A stretch of DNA of 41,770 nucleotides. Origin: an uncultured Oscillospiraceae bacterium. Lineage in GTDB: Bacteria; Bacillota; Clostridia; Oscillospirales; Oscillospiraceae. The translations under genes and the position numbers were made by a program. Where the stretch lies: NCBI GenBank assembly GCA_934569225.1, contig CAKTKC010000026.1, positions 1-41,770 of the forward strand, in the 5' to 3' direction. Shown here in pieces: positions 9,443 to 18,577 of the stretch (position 1 is its first letter; every line of letters begins with the position of its first letter). The notes under the pieces were generated by a model. That model was not told where the DNA came from and ran no database searches. It worked only from the letters and a program-made list of their open reading frames with translations.

Positions 9443-9461
9443 GGTTCTTCCCTCCTTTTTG

Positions 9462-9490
9462 AAAAAAGGGGGTAGAAAAACTACCCCCTT
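9462..9490 (-). terminator. Intrinsic terminator/attenuator between clpX and lon
   Basis: On the minus strand AAGGGGGTAG, loop TTTTT, CTACCCCC then a run of six T. It lies between the clpX stop and the lon SD, which begins only a few bases beyond the T-run. Confidence 0.88.
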
Positions 9491-9503
9491 GGAAGAATAG
9501 AGA

Positions 9504-10763
9504 TTATTTCCGCCCGGAAATCTTTTCCCGCGGATGGGCGGTGTCCCGCACAATGCCGGGGTCGGCGCCCTCGACGGCTTCGGGGGTGATGATGACCTTC
9601 TGGATGGACAGATCAGAGGGAATCAGGAACATGATCTTCGTCATGATCTTCTCCATGATCGCCCGGAGTCCTCTCGCGCCGATCTGACGGTCAAGCGCCT
9701 TCTGGGCAATGGCCTGAAGGGCTTCCGGCTGAATTTCCAGCGCCACGCCGTCCATTTCCAGCAGCTTCTGATACTGCTTCGTCAGGGCGTTCTTCGGCTC
9801 CACCAGAATCCGCACCAGATCGTCCCGGGACAGGCTGCGCAGGGTGGTGATCACCGGCATACGACCCACAAGCTCAGGGATAATGCCGAATTTCAGCAAG
9901 TCGTGAGGCTCCACCTGGGTGAACAATGTACCGACGTCCCGCTTGCTCTTGCTTTGTACAGGGGAATCAAAGCCGATGGCGCTCTTGTCGGTGCGCTTTT
10001 CGATGATCTTGTCCAGACCGTCGAAGGCGCCGCCGCAGATAAAGAGGATGTTGGTGGTGTCCACCTGAATCATTTCCTGCTGTGGATGCTTCCGGCCGCC
10101 CTGGGGCGGAACGTTGGCAACGGTGCCTTCCAGAATTTTCAGAAGCGCCTGCTGCACGCCCTCGCCGGAAACGTCCCGGGTGATGGAGGTATTTTCGCTC
10201 TTGCGGGCGATCTTATCCATTTCGTCGATGTAGATAATGCCCCGTTCTGCCAGCTCCACGTCGAAATCGGCGGCCTGCAGGAGACGAAGCAGAATGTTCT
10301 CCACATCGTCGCCCACGTATCCGGCCTCGGTCAGCGTGGTGGCGTCTGCGATGGCAAAGGGAACGTTCAGAATTTTCGCCAGGGTCTGGGCAAAGAGGGT
10401 CTTGCCGCTGCCCGTTGGCCCGATGAGCAGAATGTTGCTCTTCTGAAGCTCCACATCGGAATCCGCGCCGAAATAAATGCGCTTATAGTGGTTGTACACC
10501 GCGACGGACAGGGCGACCTTCGCCTCGTCCTGCCCCACGATGTAATTGTCCATGAAGGACTTGATCTCTACGGGTGTGGGCAGCTTATCGGGGGCGTTCA
10601 GCCCGCTGCCCGTATCCAATTCCTGCCGCAGAAGCTCGCTGCAGGCAGCAACGCAGTCGCTGCAGATATACACCCCAGGACCGGCAATCAGCCTTGCCGC
10701 CTGATTCTCCCGCTTTCCGCAGAAGCTGCAGCGAATCGGCGGCTGCTCATTGTTCTTTGCCAT
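9504..10763 (-). CDS. clpX: ATP-dependent Clp protease ATP-binding subunit ClpX
   Basis: 419-residue hexameric AAA+ unfoldase that feeds substrates to ClpP. It has an N-terminal C4 zinc finger with Cys12, Cys15, Cys34 and Cys37, Walker A GPTGSGKT (115-122), the pore loop GYVGDD, Walker [11 protein letters not shown], and the IGF ClpP-docking loop in KSAIGFDSP. The ATG at 10763 has a GAGG SD. Length is normal. It is 31 bp downstream of clpP in the tig-clpP-clpX unit; the terminator that follows limits transcription into lon. Confidence 0.97.
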   Translation of the reverse strand: MAKNNEQPPIRCSFCGKRENQAARLIAGPGVYICSDCVAACSELLRQELDTGSGLNAPDKLPTPVEIKSFMDNYIVGQDEAKVALSVAVYNHYKRIYFGADSDVELQKSNILLIGPTGSGKTLFAQTLAKILNVPFAIADATTLTEAGYVGDDVENILLRLLQAADFDVELAERGIIYIDEMDKIARKSENTSITRDVSGEGVQQALLKILEGTVANVPPQGGRKHPQQEMIQVDTTNILFICGGAFDGLDKIIEKRTDKSAIGFDSPVQSKSKRDVGTLFTQVEPHDLLKFGIIPELVGRMPVITTLRSLSRDDLVRILVEPKNALTKQYQKLLEMDGVALEIQPEALQAIAQKALDRQIGARGLRAIMEKIMTKIMFLIPSDLSIQKVIITPEAVEGADPGIVRDTAHPREKISGRK

Positions 10764-10794
10764 GATACCGGTACCTCGTTTCTAATGAATTGTT

Positions 10795-11376
10795 TTAATG
10801 ATGGTCAAGCACCCGGTCAATCAGGCCGAAAGCCTTGGCTTCCTCTGCGGTCATGAAATTGTCACGCTCGCAGGCGGCGGTGACTTCTTCGATAGACCGG
10901 CCGGTGTTCTCGGCAAGAATGCGGTTCATCCGCGCCTTGACGGTTTCCAGGCGCTTCAGGTGGATGGCCATGTCCGTGATCTGACCCTGAGTTCCCGCGG
11001 AGGGCTGGTGGATCATGATCTCGGAATTGGGCAGCGCCATACGCTTGCCCTTGGTGCCGGCGCTCAGAAGGAACGCGCCCATAGAGGCCGCCAGGCCGAC
11101 GCAGATGGTCGCGACATCGCACTTAATGTACTGCATGGTGTCGTAGATGGCCATACCTGCGGTGACGCTGCCGCCGGGGCTGTTGATATAGAACTGAATG
11201 TCCTTGTCCGGATCCTGGGCTTCCAGGTACAGCAGCTGGGCAACCACCAGGCTTGCGGTGGTGTCGTTGACTTCTTCGGACAGGAACACGATACGGTCGT
11301 TCAGCAGACGGGAGAAAATGTCATAGCTGCGCTCGCCGCGGCTGGTCTGCTCAACAACATAGGGAACTAAACTCAT
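10795..11376 (-). CDS. clpP: ATP-dependent Clp protease proteolytic subunit ClpP
   Basis: 193-residue serine protease subunit forming the degradation barrel with ClpX. The catalytic triad is visible: Ser98 in AASMG, His123 in MIHQP and Asp172 in ERDNF. The hydrophobic handle and the N-terminal loop are of normal length. The ATG at 11376 has an AAAGGAG SD. It lies between tig and clpX, the usual Clostridia order. I see no CtsR- or CIRCE-type repeat upstream, so heat control, if any, must work through other means. Confidence 0.97.
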   Translation of the reverse strand: MSLVPYVVEQTSRGERSYDIFSRLLNDRIVFLSEEVNDTTASLVVAQLLYLEAQDPDKDIQFYINSPGGSVTAGMAIYDTMQYIKCDVATICVGLAASMGAFLLSAGTKGKRMALPNSEIMIHQPSAGTQGQITDMAIHLKRLETVKARMNRILAENTGRSIEEVTAACERDNFMTAEEAKAFGLIDRVLDHH

Positions 11377-11445
11377 GGTAATGTCTCCTTTCAGGGGTTT
11401 GAAACATTCTAACCATCGCAGAGAAAGGTTATTCCTATCTAGGGA

Positions 11446-12747
11446 TTATTCCTCGGTCTTCTCTTCGGCCTTGGGTGCTACGGGAACGGCGCTGTCCACG
11501 ATGACCTTGATCGCCTTGCGGGTCTTGATGCTGCCGGTCAACTCGTCCATGGGAACCATTTCCTTGACCTTGTCCACTTCCAGCTCGTACTGCTCGGCCA
11601 GAGACTTGAATTCCGCCTCGATATCCTCGTCGGAAGCAGTGATGCCCTCAACCTCGGCGATCTTCTCCAGAGTAACGGAGATCTTCGCCTGCTTCTCAGC
11701 GGCGGGACGGAAAGCGTTGCGCATGGTGCTGACGTCGCCGCCCATCATCTTGGCGTACTGCTCCATGGAGTAGCCACTCATCTGCAGCTGATAGCCGAAA
11801 CGCTCCATCTGGATGTCCAGCTCGTTCTCCACCAGTGCCTTGGGCATATCCACGGTGGTATTATCAGCGGCCTTGTCCACGGCAGCCTGCTCAAAGGCGG
11901 TGTCGGCTTGCTTCTGGGCATTTTCCAGAGCCTTGGCGCGGATGTCCGCCTTCAGCTCGTCCAGGGTGTCGAACTCAGAAACATCCTTGGCAAACTCGTC
12001 GTCCTGTTCGGGAACGATGGTCTCGGTGACCTTGTTCAGCTTGACATGGAACACGACGGCCTTACCGGCCAGTTCCTTGTGGTAGTCCTCGGGGAAGGTG
12101 ATGTCGATGTCCTTCTCCTCACCGGCGCTCATGCCGACGACCTGCTCCTCAAAGCCGGGAACGAACTGGCCGGAACCCAGCTTCAGGTCAAAGTTGTCGC
12201 CCTTGCCGCCCTCGAAGGGTACGCCACCCTCGAAGCCCTCGAAGTCGATGTTGGCGGTGTCGCCCATCTGAGCGGGGCGCTCCACGGTCTCGGTGGAAGC
12301 GACATTCTGCGCCATCCGATCCAGCTCGGCCTGCACCTGCTCGTCGGTGACGGTGACCTCAGCCTTCTCCACTTCCAGGCCCTTGTACTGACCCAGCGTG
12401 ACCTCGGGGTAGACCTCGGTAGTCAGAGTCAGGGTGACGATGTTGTCGTCGCTGATCTGCATATCGGTCAGGTTGGGACGGCCGACGGCCTTGAAATCCT
12501 GCTTGGCGATGGCGAAGTCATAAATCTCGGGGAAGATCTCCTCCAGACCGTCTTCGTAGAAAACGTGGGCGCCATACATGGCCTCGATCATCTTTCTGGG
12601 AGCCTTGCCCTTACGGAAACCGGGGAGCTGAATGCTCTTGCGAGCCTTCATGTAAGCCTTGTTGACGCCGGACTCCATCAGTTCCTTGTCGATTTCGACA
12701 ACGACGGTAGCCTCGTTGCCTTTTCTTTCGATGCTCTTAACGTTCAT
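11446..12747 (-). CDS. tig: Trigger factor
   Basis: 433-residue ribosome-associated chaperone and peptidyl-prolyl isomerase that shields nascent chains. The ribosome-docking signature GFRKGKAP is at residues 43-50. The central FKBP-type domain (about 150-245) has the usual VGMSAGEEKDI stretch, and the helical C-terminal arms end in an acidic tail. The ATG at 12747 is preceded by TTAGGAGG. It is the first gene of the tig-clpP-clpX unit, with its own promoter at 12814-12842. The 69-bp gap to clpP has no convincing terminator. Confidence 0.97.
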   Translation of the reverse strand: MNVKSIERKGNEATVVVEIDKELMESGVNKAYMKARKSIQLPGFRKGKAPRKMIEAMYGAHVFYEDGLEEIFPEIYDFAIAKQDFKAVGRPNLTDMQISDDNIVTLTLTTEVYPEVTLGQYKGLEVEKAEVTVTDEQVQAELDRMAQNVASTETVERPAQMGDTANIDFEGFEGGVPFEGGKGDNFDLKLGSGQFVPGFEEQVVGMSAGEEKDIDITFPEDYHKELAGKAVVFHVKLNKVTETIVPEQDDEFAKDVSEFDTLDELKADIRAKALENAQKQADTAFEQAAVDKAADNTTVDMPKALVENELDIQMERFGYQLQMSGYSMEQYAKMMGGDVSTMRNAFRPAAEKQAKISVTLEKIAEVEGITASDEDIEAEFKSLAEQYELEVDKVKEMVPMDELTGSIKTRKAIKVIVDSAVPVAPKAEEKTEE

Positions 12748-12813
12748 TGTAAGTAATCCTCCTAATTGGTTCCCGTGACCGAGACCATTTATTTATAATT
12801 GTACAGCCGATAT

Positions 12814-12842
12814 ATTCTATCAGAAAAAGGCGAAAATGTCCA
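12814..12842 (-). promoter_or_regulatory. Sigma-A promoter for tig-clpP-clpX
   Basis: TGGACA (12837-12842), 17-bp spacer and TAGAAT (12814-12819), giving a leader of about 60 nt before the tig start. Confidence 0.8.
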
Positions 12843-12874
12843 CACTTTTATGAAAAAAGTTTTGAGCAAATGTA

Positions 12875-13564
12875 TCATGGAATCACTTTGTACGGCCGGA
12901 AACCGGTATAATCCGCCGCGACCAGCCGGAAATCCACCCCGTCCCACGGCCCTTCCATGGCGAGGGCGTGACTTCCTCCGTGGAGATGGCCGTAAAAGCA
13001 GCGGCTCACGCCGTATTTTTCCAGAAGCTGTAAAATTTCCGGGCATTCGTATCCCCGGTACCGGGGCGGATAGTGGAGGAAAACCATCTTCCGCATATCC
13101 CCCGCCGCTTTCAGCGAGGCTTCCAGCCGCAGCAGCTCCCGTTTGAACACCTTTTCGTCATGCTCGCCGGAACGGTCTTCCTCATAAAACCAGCCGCGGG
13201 TGCCGCAGATGGCGGTGCCCTCATATTCATAGCAGTTGTTGTTCAGCAGATTCAGGTTTTCAAAGCCGTTTTCCTCACAGAACCTCCGGAATTTCGCCGC
13301 CGTGCTCCACCAGTAGTCGTGGTTTCCCTTGAGAATGATCTTTCGTCCGGGAATGGCGTTGATCCAGGCAAAATCCGCCTTCGCGCCGGACAGATCCAGC
13401 GCCCAGCTCAAGTCCCCCAGCAGAACCGTGGTATCCTCCGGCCGGATGACGGACAGGCCGTCTCTGAGCTTGTCCATGTAACCAACCCATGCGCCGCCGA
13501 AAATGTCCATGGGCTTCGGCGCGCCCAGGCAGAGATGCAGGTCGCCGATGGCGTACAGAGCCAT
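12875..13564 (-). CDS. Calcineurin-like metallophosphoesterase (COG1768-like)
   Basis: 229-residue predicted phosphohydrolase with the two-metal calcineurin fold. Motifs in order are GDLHLCLG at the N-terminus, LLGDLSWALD, LKGNHDYWW and GHLHGG near the C-terminus. There is no signal peptide, so it is cytosolic. The ATG at 13564 has AGGAGGTG upstream and begins right at the first motif; the reading frame further upstream overlaps the previous gene and is not needed. It is 11 bp downstream of the SleB-like gene and appears to end the long lepB transcription unit. Substrate unknown. Confidence 0.88.
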   Translation of the reverse strand: MALYAIGDLHLCLGAPKPMDIFGGAWVGYMDKLRDGLSVIRPEDTTVLLGDLSWALDLSGAKADFAWINAIPGRKIILKGNHDYWWSTAAKFRRFCEENGFENLNLLNNNCYEYEGTAICGTRGWFYEEDRSGEHDEKVFKRELLRLEASLKAAGDMRKMVFLHYPPRYRGYECPEILQLLEKYGVSRCFYGHLHGGSHALAMEGPWDGVDFRLVAADYTGFRPYKVIP

Positions 13565-13575
13565 GGAACACCTCC

Positions 13576-14751
13576 TTAGTAGCTGTAGCAGAAGATGTGA
13601 GAGCCGATCGTCCCCCATATCTTCTTGTTCACGGCGAATTTCGCGTAGAAAACCACATCCTCAGGCAGCACATACGGCCCGTTCAGTGCCCGTTCGATGG
13701 CCTTGTACTGGGTATCCGTGGGCTTTGCCAAATACAGGTTTTTCACCGCCGCAAACTGATCCTTTGCATAAATAATGCTGTTGATGGAAGACTGGAAATT
13801 TCCGGATTTCAGACGGTTGAAGATCACCTCGGCCACCGCCTGCTGGCCTTCAAAGGGTTCGCTCTGGGCTTCCATGAAAATCAGGTTGGCCATCAGCTTG
13901 ATCTCCGCGTCCGTCAGTTCCAGGCCGGGGTAGCGGGATTCCTCGGGAGCCGGTTCCGGCTCGTAGATGAACGGTTCCTCCGGCATCTGTGTCTTGTCGT
14001 AGATCCACGCGCCTTCGTAGCCCGCGATTAGCTTGCCGTCGGGGAAGCCGTTTTCCAGCAGTTCGCCCACGCCCCAGGCACTGTAGTCCCTGTCGTCCGG
14101 GTCAAGCACCCAAATTTTTCCGTCCTCAGTGACGCCGGTCAGGACAATGAAGTGGTTTCCTCCCGGAAATACCGACCTTGACCCCATCAGCGCAATGGCG
14201 ATCTTCCCTTCCCGGACGGCTTTCAGCGCCTCATTCACATTCAGCGCCCGTTTCCAGGGGATCTGCATCAGATCGGACACCTTTTCCAGCCGCCCGTAAT
14301 GGCTTCCGCCGTACTGCACCGCATAATCGGCGATATCGGCGGGGGTGTAAACATGGTCAGTCATATAGGTCGCGACCATGGCCAGCGCGGCGACGCTGCT
14401 TCCGCTGGTGGCAATGGTGCCGTTGCCGTAGCGGATGTCGGGATATTCCGACTGATGATAGTGAGGAACCGCGTCGATGGTGACTTTCGGCGCTTCCGTC
14501 TCCAGGGGAACGGTCTCCTCCGGGGCGGTCGTTTCCGCTGCCGTCTCCTCCGGGACGGTTTCCTCCGTTGGGACGGTCGTCGCTGCGGTTTCCGGCGGCA
14601 CAGTCTCAGTGGTCTCGGTCATCTCCGTTGTTTCCTCCGGAGCCGCGTCCACGGTAGCTTGCCGTATGCATTTGTACGAGAAAAACGCCGCCGATACCAG
14701 CGCAATGGCAACGACCACAATCAGGCAGGCTGTCTTTATATATCGTGTCAT
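13576..14751 (-). CDS. Membrane-anchored C39-like (Cys lost) plus SleB-type cell wall hydrolase
   Basis: 391-residue predicted exported protein. Residues 5-25 form a signal anchor and 36-90 a Thr/Glu/Pro-rich linker. Residues about 91-252 resemble a C39-type papain-like domain, with His200 in GGNHFIVLTG and Asp218 in VLDPD, but the expected catalytic Cys in the SGC motif is Ser118 (ATSGSSVAAL). The C-terminal part (about 278-391) is a Hydrolase_2/SleB-type domain, with MANLIFMEAQSE carrying the expected Glu and AEVIFNRL following; this family cleaves peptidoglycan during germination or remodelling. The ATG at 14751 has GGAGG six bases upstream. It lies between the threonine-synthase-like gene and the phosphoesterase gene. 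Confidence 0.82.
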   Translation of the reverse strand: MTRYIKTACLIVVVAIALVSAAFFSYKCIRQATVDAAPEETTEMTETTETVPPETAATTVPTEETVPEETAAETTAPEETVPLETEAPKVTIDAVPHYHQSEYPDIRYGNGTIATSGSSVAALAMVATYMTDHVYTPADIADYAVQYGGSHYGRLEKVSDLMQIPWKRALNVNEALKAVREGKIAIALMGSRSVFPGGNHFIVLTGVTEDGKIWVLDPDDRDYSAWGVGELLENGFPDGKLIAGYEGAWIYDKTQMPEEPFIYEPEPAPEESRYPGLELTDAEIKLMANLIFMEAQSEPFEGQQAVAEVIFNRLKSGNFQSSINSIIYAKDQFAAVKNLYLAKPTDTQYKAIERALNGPYVLPEDVVFYAKFAVNKKIWGTIGSHIFCYSY

Positions 14752-14782
14752 CTGTATCCTCCAATGGGGGAATTTCTGTCTG

Positions 14783-15811
14783 TTACAAATACTGTTCCAA
14801 CGCGTCCTCGGAAACACCGAGGGCACCGGCTACCGTTCCGGCGTCGCAGATGGGGCTTTTCTCCGCCAGCACCAGCGCATGGCAGCTCTCCCCTGTCCTG
14901 CCCCGGAAATCCAGCAGCCCCGCGTAAGCAAGGGCGGCATAGGGCGACAGCAGATACCCGGCAGAACCGCGGATGCCGGAAATCGTGGAGATCATCCGGC
15001 GGCTGCTGACGACGCTGACGTCCAGCCCCTCCCCCAACCGGGAAAGCACGCTGTCCGTCGGGCAGTACATCCCGCCCCGGCGGCAGGCGTCGAGATAAGA
15101 TGCCACCTCCGGAAGCCCGCCGCAGGCGTAAATCAGCCGTTCCAGCCCCGCGGGAAGGGTCACGTCCGCCTCCGGCGTGCCGGTGGGGACGCTGATGGTA
15201 TCCGTGCGGAACTGACCGTGGTGAATCAGATTCCACAGATTCCCGTTTTCGTTGCAGCAGCAGATGATATTCCCGATGGGCAGTCCCCACGCCCGGGCGT
15301 ACCACGCGCTCATGGGCAGGTCAAAATTGCCGCACACCACGGAAATATCCACGCGCTTTTCGTGCTCCGTAATTCCCGCCCGGGCAAGCTCGCCGAAAAT
15401 GCCGAACAGCACGGCGATTCCCACGGCGGTTTTCGCCCAGCCGCCATCGGCACCGGGGCAGCCGCCCCGCAGCTGTTCCGCCAGAATGTGTACCAGATGG
15501 TCAAACGTCCATTCCGGGTTGTGCCAGCACTCCCCGGCAATAATTCGCTGGGGCAGATTCTCCAGCCGGACGGGATAGCGCCCGACGCAGAATTCCACAT
15601 CCCACCGTGTCAGCTTCGTGTTGAACAGCCTGTTCAGCACCTCAGCGACGCACTGGTGAAAGGATTTCCCTTTCAGAGCGTCGATTTCCTCCTGGGTGAA
15701 AGCAGGCTCCCGGAACGGCACATACAGTCCGCCGTCCGGCCCCCGGTTTTCCCGCAGAACACGCTGGGCGGTGTAGGCGTCCCGGTTATTTCGCGTGGTC
15801 ACATACAGCAC
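14783..15811 (-). CDS. Threonine synthase-like protein lacking the PLP lysine
   Basis: 342 residues, clearly related to long-form threonine synthase: N-terminus YVTTRN...AQRVL..GPDGGLYVPF, and a later VVCGNFDLPMSAWYARAWGLPIGNI block with NENGNL. However, at the place of the ELxHGPTxAFKD motif it reads ECWHNPEWTFDH (94-105), so the PLP-binding Lys becomes Asp104. The following SGDTG phosphate/PLP subdomain of about 80-100 residues is absent, explaining the short length. It is therefore unlikely to make threonine. GTG start at 15811 with GGAG about 9 bases upstream; it overlaps the dipeptidase gene by 26 bp. The reading frame is intact, so it is probably maintained. Confidence 0.8.
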   Translation of the reverse strand: MLYVTTRNNRDAYTAQRVLRENRGPDGGLYVPFREPAFTQEEIDALKGKSFHQCVAEVLNRLFNTKLTRWDVEFCVGRYPVRLENLPQRIIAGECWHNPEWTFDHLVHILAEQLRGGCPGADGGWAKTAVGIAVLFGIFGELARAGITEHEKRVDISVVCGNFDLPMSAWYARAWGLPIGNIICCCNENGNLWNLIHHGQFRTDTISVPTGTPEADVTLPAGLERLIYACGGLPEVASYLDACRRGGMYCPTDSVLSRLGEGLDVSVVSSRRMISTISGIRGSAGYLLSPYAALAYAGLLDFRGRTGESCHALVLAEKSPICDAGTVAGALGVSEDALEQYL

Positions 15812-16751
15812 ATTCCATCACTCCAATGGCATTGTTCCAGAAAATGTTGCCCACCGTCTTTTCGTCCAGCCCCCGTTCCAGCAATCGCTGCGCCAGAGCA
15901 GGCCAGCTCTGGACGCCCTCAAACCCGGCGGGCATTTCGGTAATTCCGTCCAGATCGCCGCCCAGGGCAATATGCTTTCCGCTGGGGTCAAGCTCCATAA
16001 AGTGGAAAATATGGTCGCACATGGTATCCAGCGTGGGCTTCTCCCCGGTGAACTCCGCGCAGACGTTGTACCCGGCCACGCCGCCGGTCTGGACAATGGC
16101 GCGGAACATATCGTCCGTCAGGTTGCGGCTGTTGTTCCAGATGGCGCGGCTGTTGGAATGGGTGGCGACAATGGGCGCTTGGGTGATATCCATAATATCC
16201 CAGAAGCCCTCATCGCTGATATGGCTGACGTCAATCAGCATTCCCAGGCGCTGGGCTTCTTCCACATATGCCCGCCCCTGATCGGTCAGTCCGCCGCCGG
16301 TCTCATGGGAGCCGGTGAGAGGATTCTTTTCGTTCCAGCCAAGGCCGGAGATGCGGAAACCGATGAGCCAGAGGCTGCCCAGCAGCTCCGGGTCATATCC
16401 GATTCCCGCCGTCCCTTCCAGCGTCAGAATGGCGGACATCTTCCCGTTTTTCCGGTTTTCTTCAATTTCCTTCGGGGAATAGGCAATGGAAATCAGGTCT
16501 TTGTTTTTATCCATTTCCCGCTGAAGTGTGGCGATTTCCCGCTCAAAGGCGACCACGGGCGTTACATGGTGGTATTCCTCCATAAACGGCGTGGTGAAGC
16601 AGGCAAAGCACTGGGCATAGCCCCCCAGCCGGGACGCCCGCTCCAGATCGATATGAAAGGGGTTCTTCCGCAGGCTGCCCGCCTGGTTCATATCGTCGCC
16701 CAAAAGTGCAAGCACTGTATCACAATGCAAATCGATCACAGGAAAATTCAT
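15786..16751 (-). CDS. Membrane-dipeptidase-type peptidase, M19 family
   Basis: 321-residue zinc dipeptidase of the renal dipeptidase family. Expected ligands are all present: His9 and Asp11 in DLHCD, Glu112 in LEGTAG, His177 in DVSHISD and His198 in THSN. No signal peptide is seen, so it is a cytosolic enzyme; bacterial members cleave dipeptides including L-D forms. The ATG at 16751 overlaps the yraN stop by 3 bp. It is followed by the threonine-synthase-like gene with a 26-bp overlap, suggesting translational coupling. Confidence 0.93.
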   Translation of the reverse strand: MNFPVIDLHCDTVLALLGDDMNQAGSLRKNPFHIDLERASRLGGYAQCFACFTTPFMEEYHHVTPVVAFEREIATLQREMDKNKDLISIAYSPKEIEENRKNGKMSAILTLEGTAGIGYDPELLGSLWLIGFRISGLGWNEKNPLTGSHETGGGLTDQGRAYVEEAQRLGMLIDVSHISDEGFWDIMDITQAPIVATHSNSRAIWNNSRNLTDDMFRAIVQTGGVAGYNVCAEFTGEKPTLDTMCDHIFHFMELDPSGKHIALGGDLDGITEMPAGFEGVQSWPALAQRLLERGLDEKTVGNIFWNNAIGVMECAVCDHAK

Positions 16752-17113
16752 TGAAAGGCATCCTCCAAATGGTGAATTTCCGGGTGAAGCGTCTGGGTTC
16801 CATCCGGTGCGTAAATTTCAACAACGTCAAACCTGGGCTGCAAATCCGTTGGGTTTTCGGATAAATACAGCGCGGCGGTAGTGCGGATTCTGTCCTGCTT
16901 TCTCGCGTCAACGTACTCCATCGCCCGGGCAAAATCCGCCGATTTCCGGAGTTTTACCTCCACAAATACCAGAAAAATCTTGTTTTTGACGATCAGGTCG
17001 ATTTCCCCGAACCGGCAGCGGTATCCGCTGGCCACGACGGTATACCGCTTTTTCCGCAGATATTCCGCCGCCAGCGCTTCGCCCCAGGCGCCTGTCAGCT
17101 TACTTTTCCCCAT
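16748..17113 (-). CDS. yraN: UPF0102 protein YraN (predicted endonuclease fold)
   Basis: 121-residue YraN family protein with the restriction-endonuclease-like core: GxWGExLAxxYL at the N-terminus, GEIDLIVKN and FVEVKLR, which carry the Glu, Asp and Glu-x-Lys residues of the fold. Function is poorly known in general. It overlaps the end of rnhB by 14 bp, a pairing seen in many Firmicutes, and lies in the lepB-rbgA-rnhB-yraN string. Confidence 0.93.
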   Translation of the reverse strand: MGKSKLTGAWGEALAAEYLRKKRYTVVASGYRCRFGEIDLIVKNKIFLVFVEVKLRKSADFARAMEYVDARKQDRIRTTAALYLSENPTDLQPRFDVVEIYAPDGTQTLHPEIHHLEDAFQ

Positions 17114-17714
17114 AAAACTTTTTGAGGAAGCTCATTCTGTGAATGGGGCAAGCTCCGTAGGCGCGGAGGGCGTCGTAATGCGCCCGGGTGGGATAGCCCT
17201 TGTGGACGTCAAAGCCATATTCGGGGTACTGCTTCGCCATCTCCAGCATAAAGTCGTCCCGGGAGACCTTGGCCAGCACCGACGCCGCGGCGATATTGGC
17301 GCTGAGACTGTCCCCCTTGACCACGGTTTTTACCGGTATCCCGAAATTCTTTTCCCGGTTTCCGTCGATCAGAACGAGGTCGGGCTTTACGGCAAGCTGC
17401 CCCAGCGCCCGCTCCATGGCGAGAAACGTGGCCTGCAAAATGTTGATCTCGTCGATCTCCTTCTCCGTGGCGAAGCCGATCCCGTAGGCGATTGCCTGTT
17501 CCTGAATGACAGGGAACAGCTCCCGGCGCTTTTTGTCCGTCAGCTTCTTGCTGTCCGTCAGGCCGGGGATGTCCAGATGAGGCGGCAGAATCACCGCCGC
17601 CGCGTACACGGGGCCAGCCAGCGGCCCGCGCCCCGCCTCGTCCACGCCGCAGATCGTCCCTACGCCGCCGGAAAAGAATCCATCTTCAATTTCCCACATT
17701 TTTCCGTCGCTCAT
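17100..17714 (-). CDS. rnhB: Ribonuclease HII
   Basis: 204-residue RNase HII, which nicks RNA embedded in DNA. The N-terminal catalytic GVDEAGRGPLAGP gives Asp25 and Glu26; further conserved blocks are LVLIDGNR and the KGDSLSANIAAASVLAKVSRD segment. Length is typical. The ATG at 17714 overlaps the rbgA stop (ATGA). Confidence 0.96.
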   Translation of the reverse strand: MSDGKMWEIEDGFFSGGVGTICGVDEAGRGPLAGPVYAAAVILPPHLDIPGLTDSKKLTDKKRRELFPVIQEQAIAYGIGFATEKEIDEINILQATFLAMERALGQLAVKPDLVLIDGNREKNFGIPVKTVVKGDSLSANIAAASVLAKVSRDDFMLEMAKQYPEYGFDVHKGYPTRAHYDALRAYGACPIHRMSFLKKFYGEK

Positions 17715-18577
17715 ACCATATCCTCCGGCATTTCCAGAGTAAAATTACCCAATTTTCCGCTTCTGAATTCATCCAGCAGGACTTTTGCCATCCGCTCGGT
17801 GTTCACTTCCCCGCCGGAAACCAGATAGCCCCGCTTTCTTCCGGCCATTTCCAGCAGCTGCCAGCCGGGCGTTCCCTCCGGCGCTTCCACCTTGTAGCGC
17901 TCCAGCAGGGTCTGGGGATAGAACTTGTGCAGCAGCTCCATCAGGCGGTACGCCAGCTCCTCAAGGTCGATGACGCCCTCCTTGACCGCACCGGTGTAAG
18001 CCAGCATCATGCCGACCTCCGGGTCCTCAAACTTCGGCCACAGAATGCCGGGGGTGTCCAGCAATTGCAGCCCGCTGTCCACCGTCACCCACTGCTTGCC
18101 CCGGGTCACGCCGGGGCGGTTCTCCGCCTTCGCGCTTTTGCGGCCGGAAATCTGGTTGATCAAGGTGGACTTGCCCACATTGGGGATTCCCACCACCATC
18201 ACCCGGAGCGGACGGTTCATTCCCCGCTTGGCGTCCCGTTCCAGCTTTTCGGCACAGGCCAGCCGTGCGGCGGGGGTAAAGGCGGAAATCCCCTTTTTCG
18301 ATTTGCAGTCCGTGGCGATGACCGCCATGCCTTTGCGCCTAAAAAACTCCGCCCACTTCTTTGTGGCAGCAGGGTCTGCCAGATCCATACGGTTCAGCAC
18401 GATCATCCGGGGCTTTTCCCCGCAGATGGCGTCAATATCCGGATTTCGGCTGGAAACGGGAATCCGGGCATCCACGATCTCGCACACCGCGTCCACCAGC
18501 TTCAGGTCCGCTTCGATCTGCCGCCGGGTCTTGGTCATGTGGCCGGGATACCACTGAATGTTCATGTTGTCTGTCAT
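17711..18577 (-). CDS. rbgA: Ribosome biogenesis GTPase RbgA/YlqF
   Basis: 288-residue circularly permuted GTPase needed for late 50S assembly. The order of motifs is G4 NRMD (62-65), G1 GIPNVGKST (130-138), G3 DTPG (174-177), the signature of the YlqF family; the N-terminus has the typical NIQWYPGHMTK start. The C-terminal domain binds rRNA. The ATG at 18577 overlaps the lepB stop as ATGA and has GGAG upstream; an internal in-frame ATG four codons later is also possible. Confidence 0.96.
   Translation of the reverse strand: MTDNMNIQWYPGHMTKTRRQIEADLKLVDAVCEIVDARIPVSSRNPDIDAICGEKPRMIVLNRMDLADPAATKKWAEFFRRKGMAVIATDCKSKKGISAFTPAARLACAEKLERDAKRGMNRPLRVMVVGIPNVGKSTLINQISGRKSAKAENRPGVTRGKQWVTVDSGLQLLDTPGILWPKFEDPEVGMMLAYTGAVKEGVIDLEELAYRLMELLHKFYPQTLLERYKVEAPEGTPGWQLLEMAGRKRGYLVSGGEVNTERMAKVLLDEFRSGKLGNFTLEMPEDMV

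Noticed and set aside
9504..12900. CtsR or CIRCE heat-shock operator near clpP, clpX, lon or tig
   Set aside because: I looked for the tandem heptad and the long inverted repeat and found neither.
14477..15943. Long plus-strand reading frame opposite the SleB-like and threonine-synthase-like genes
   Set aside because: Codon shadow; the minus-strand genes have motifs and SD sequences.
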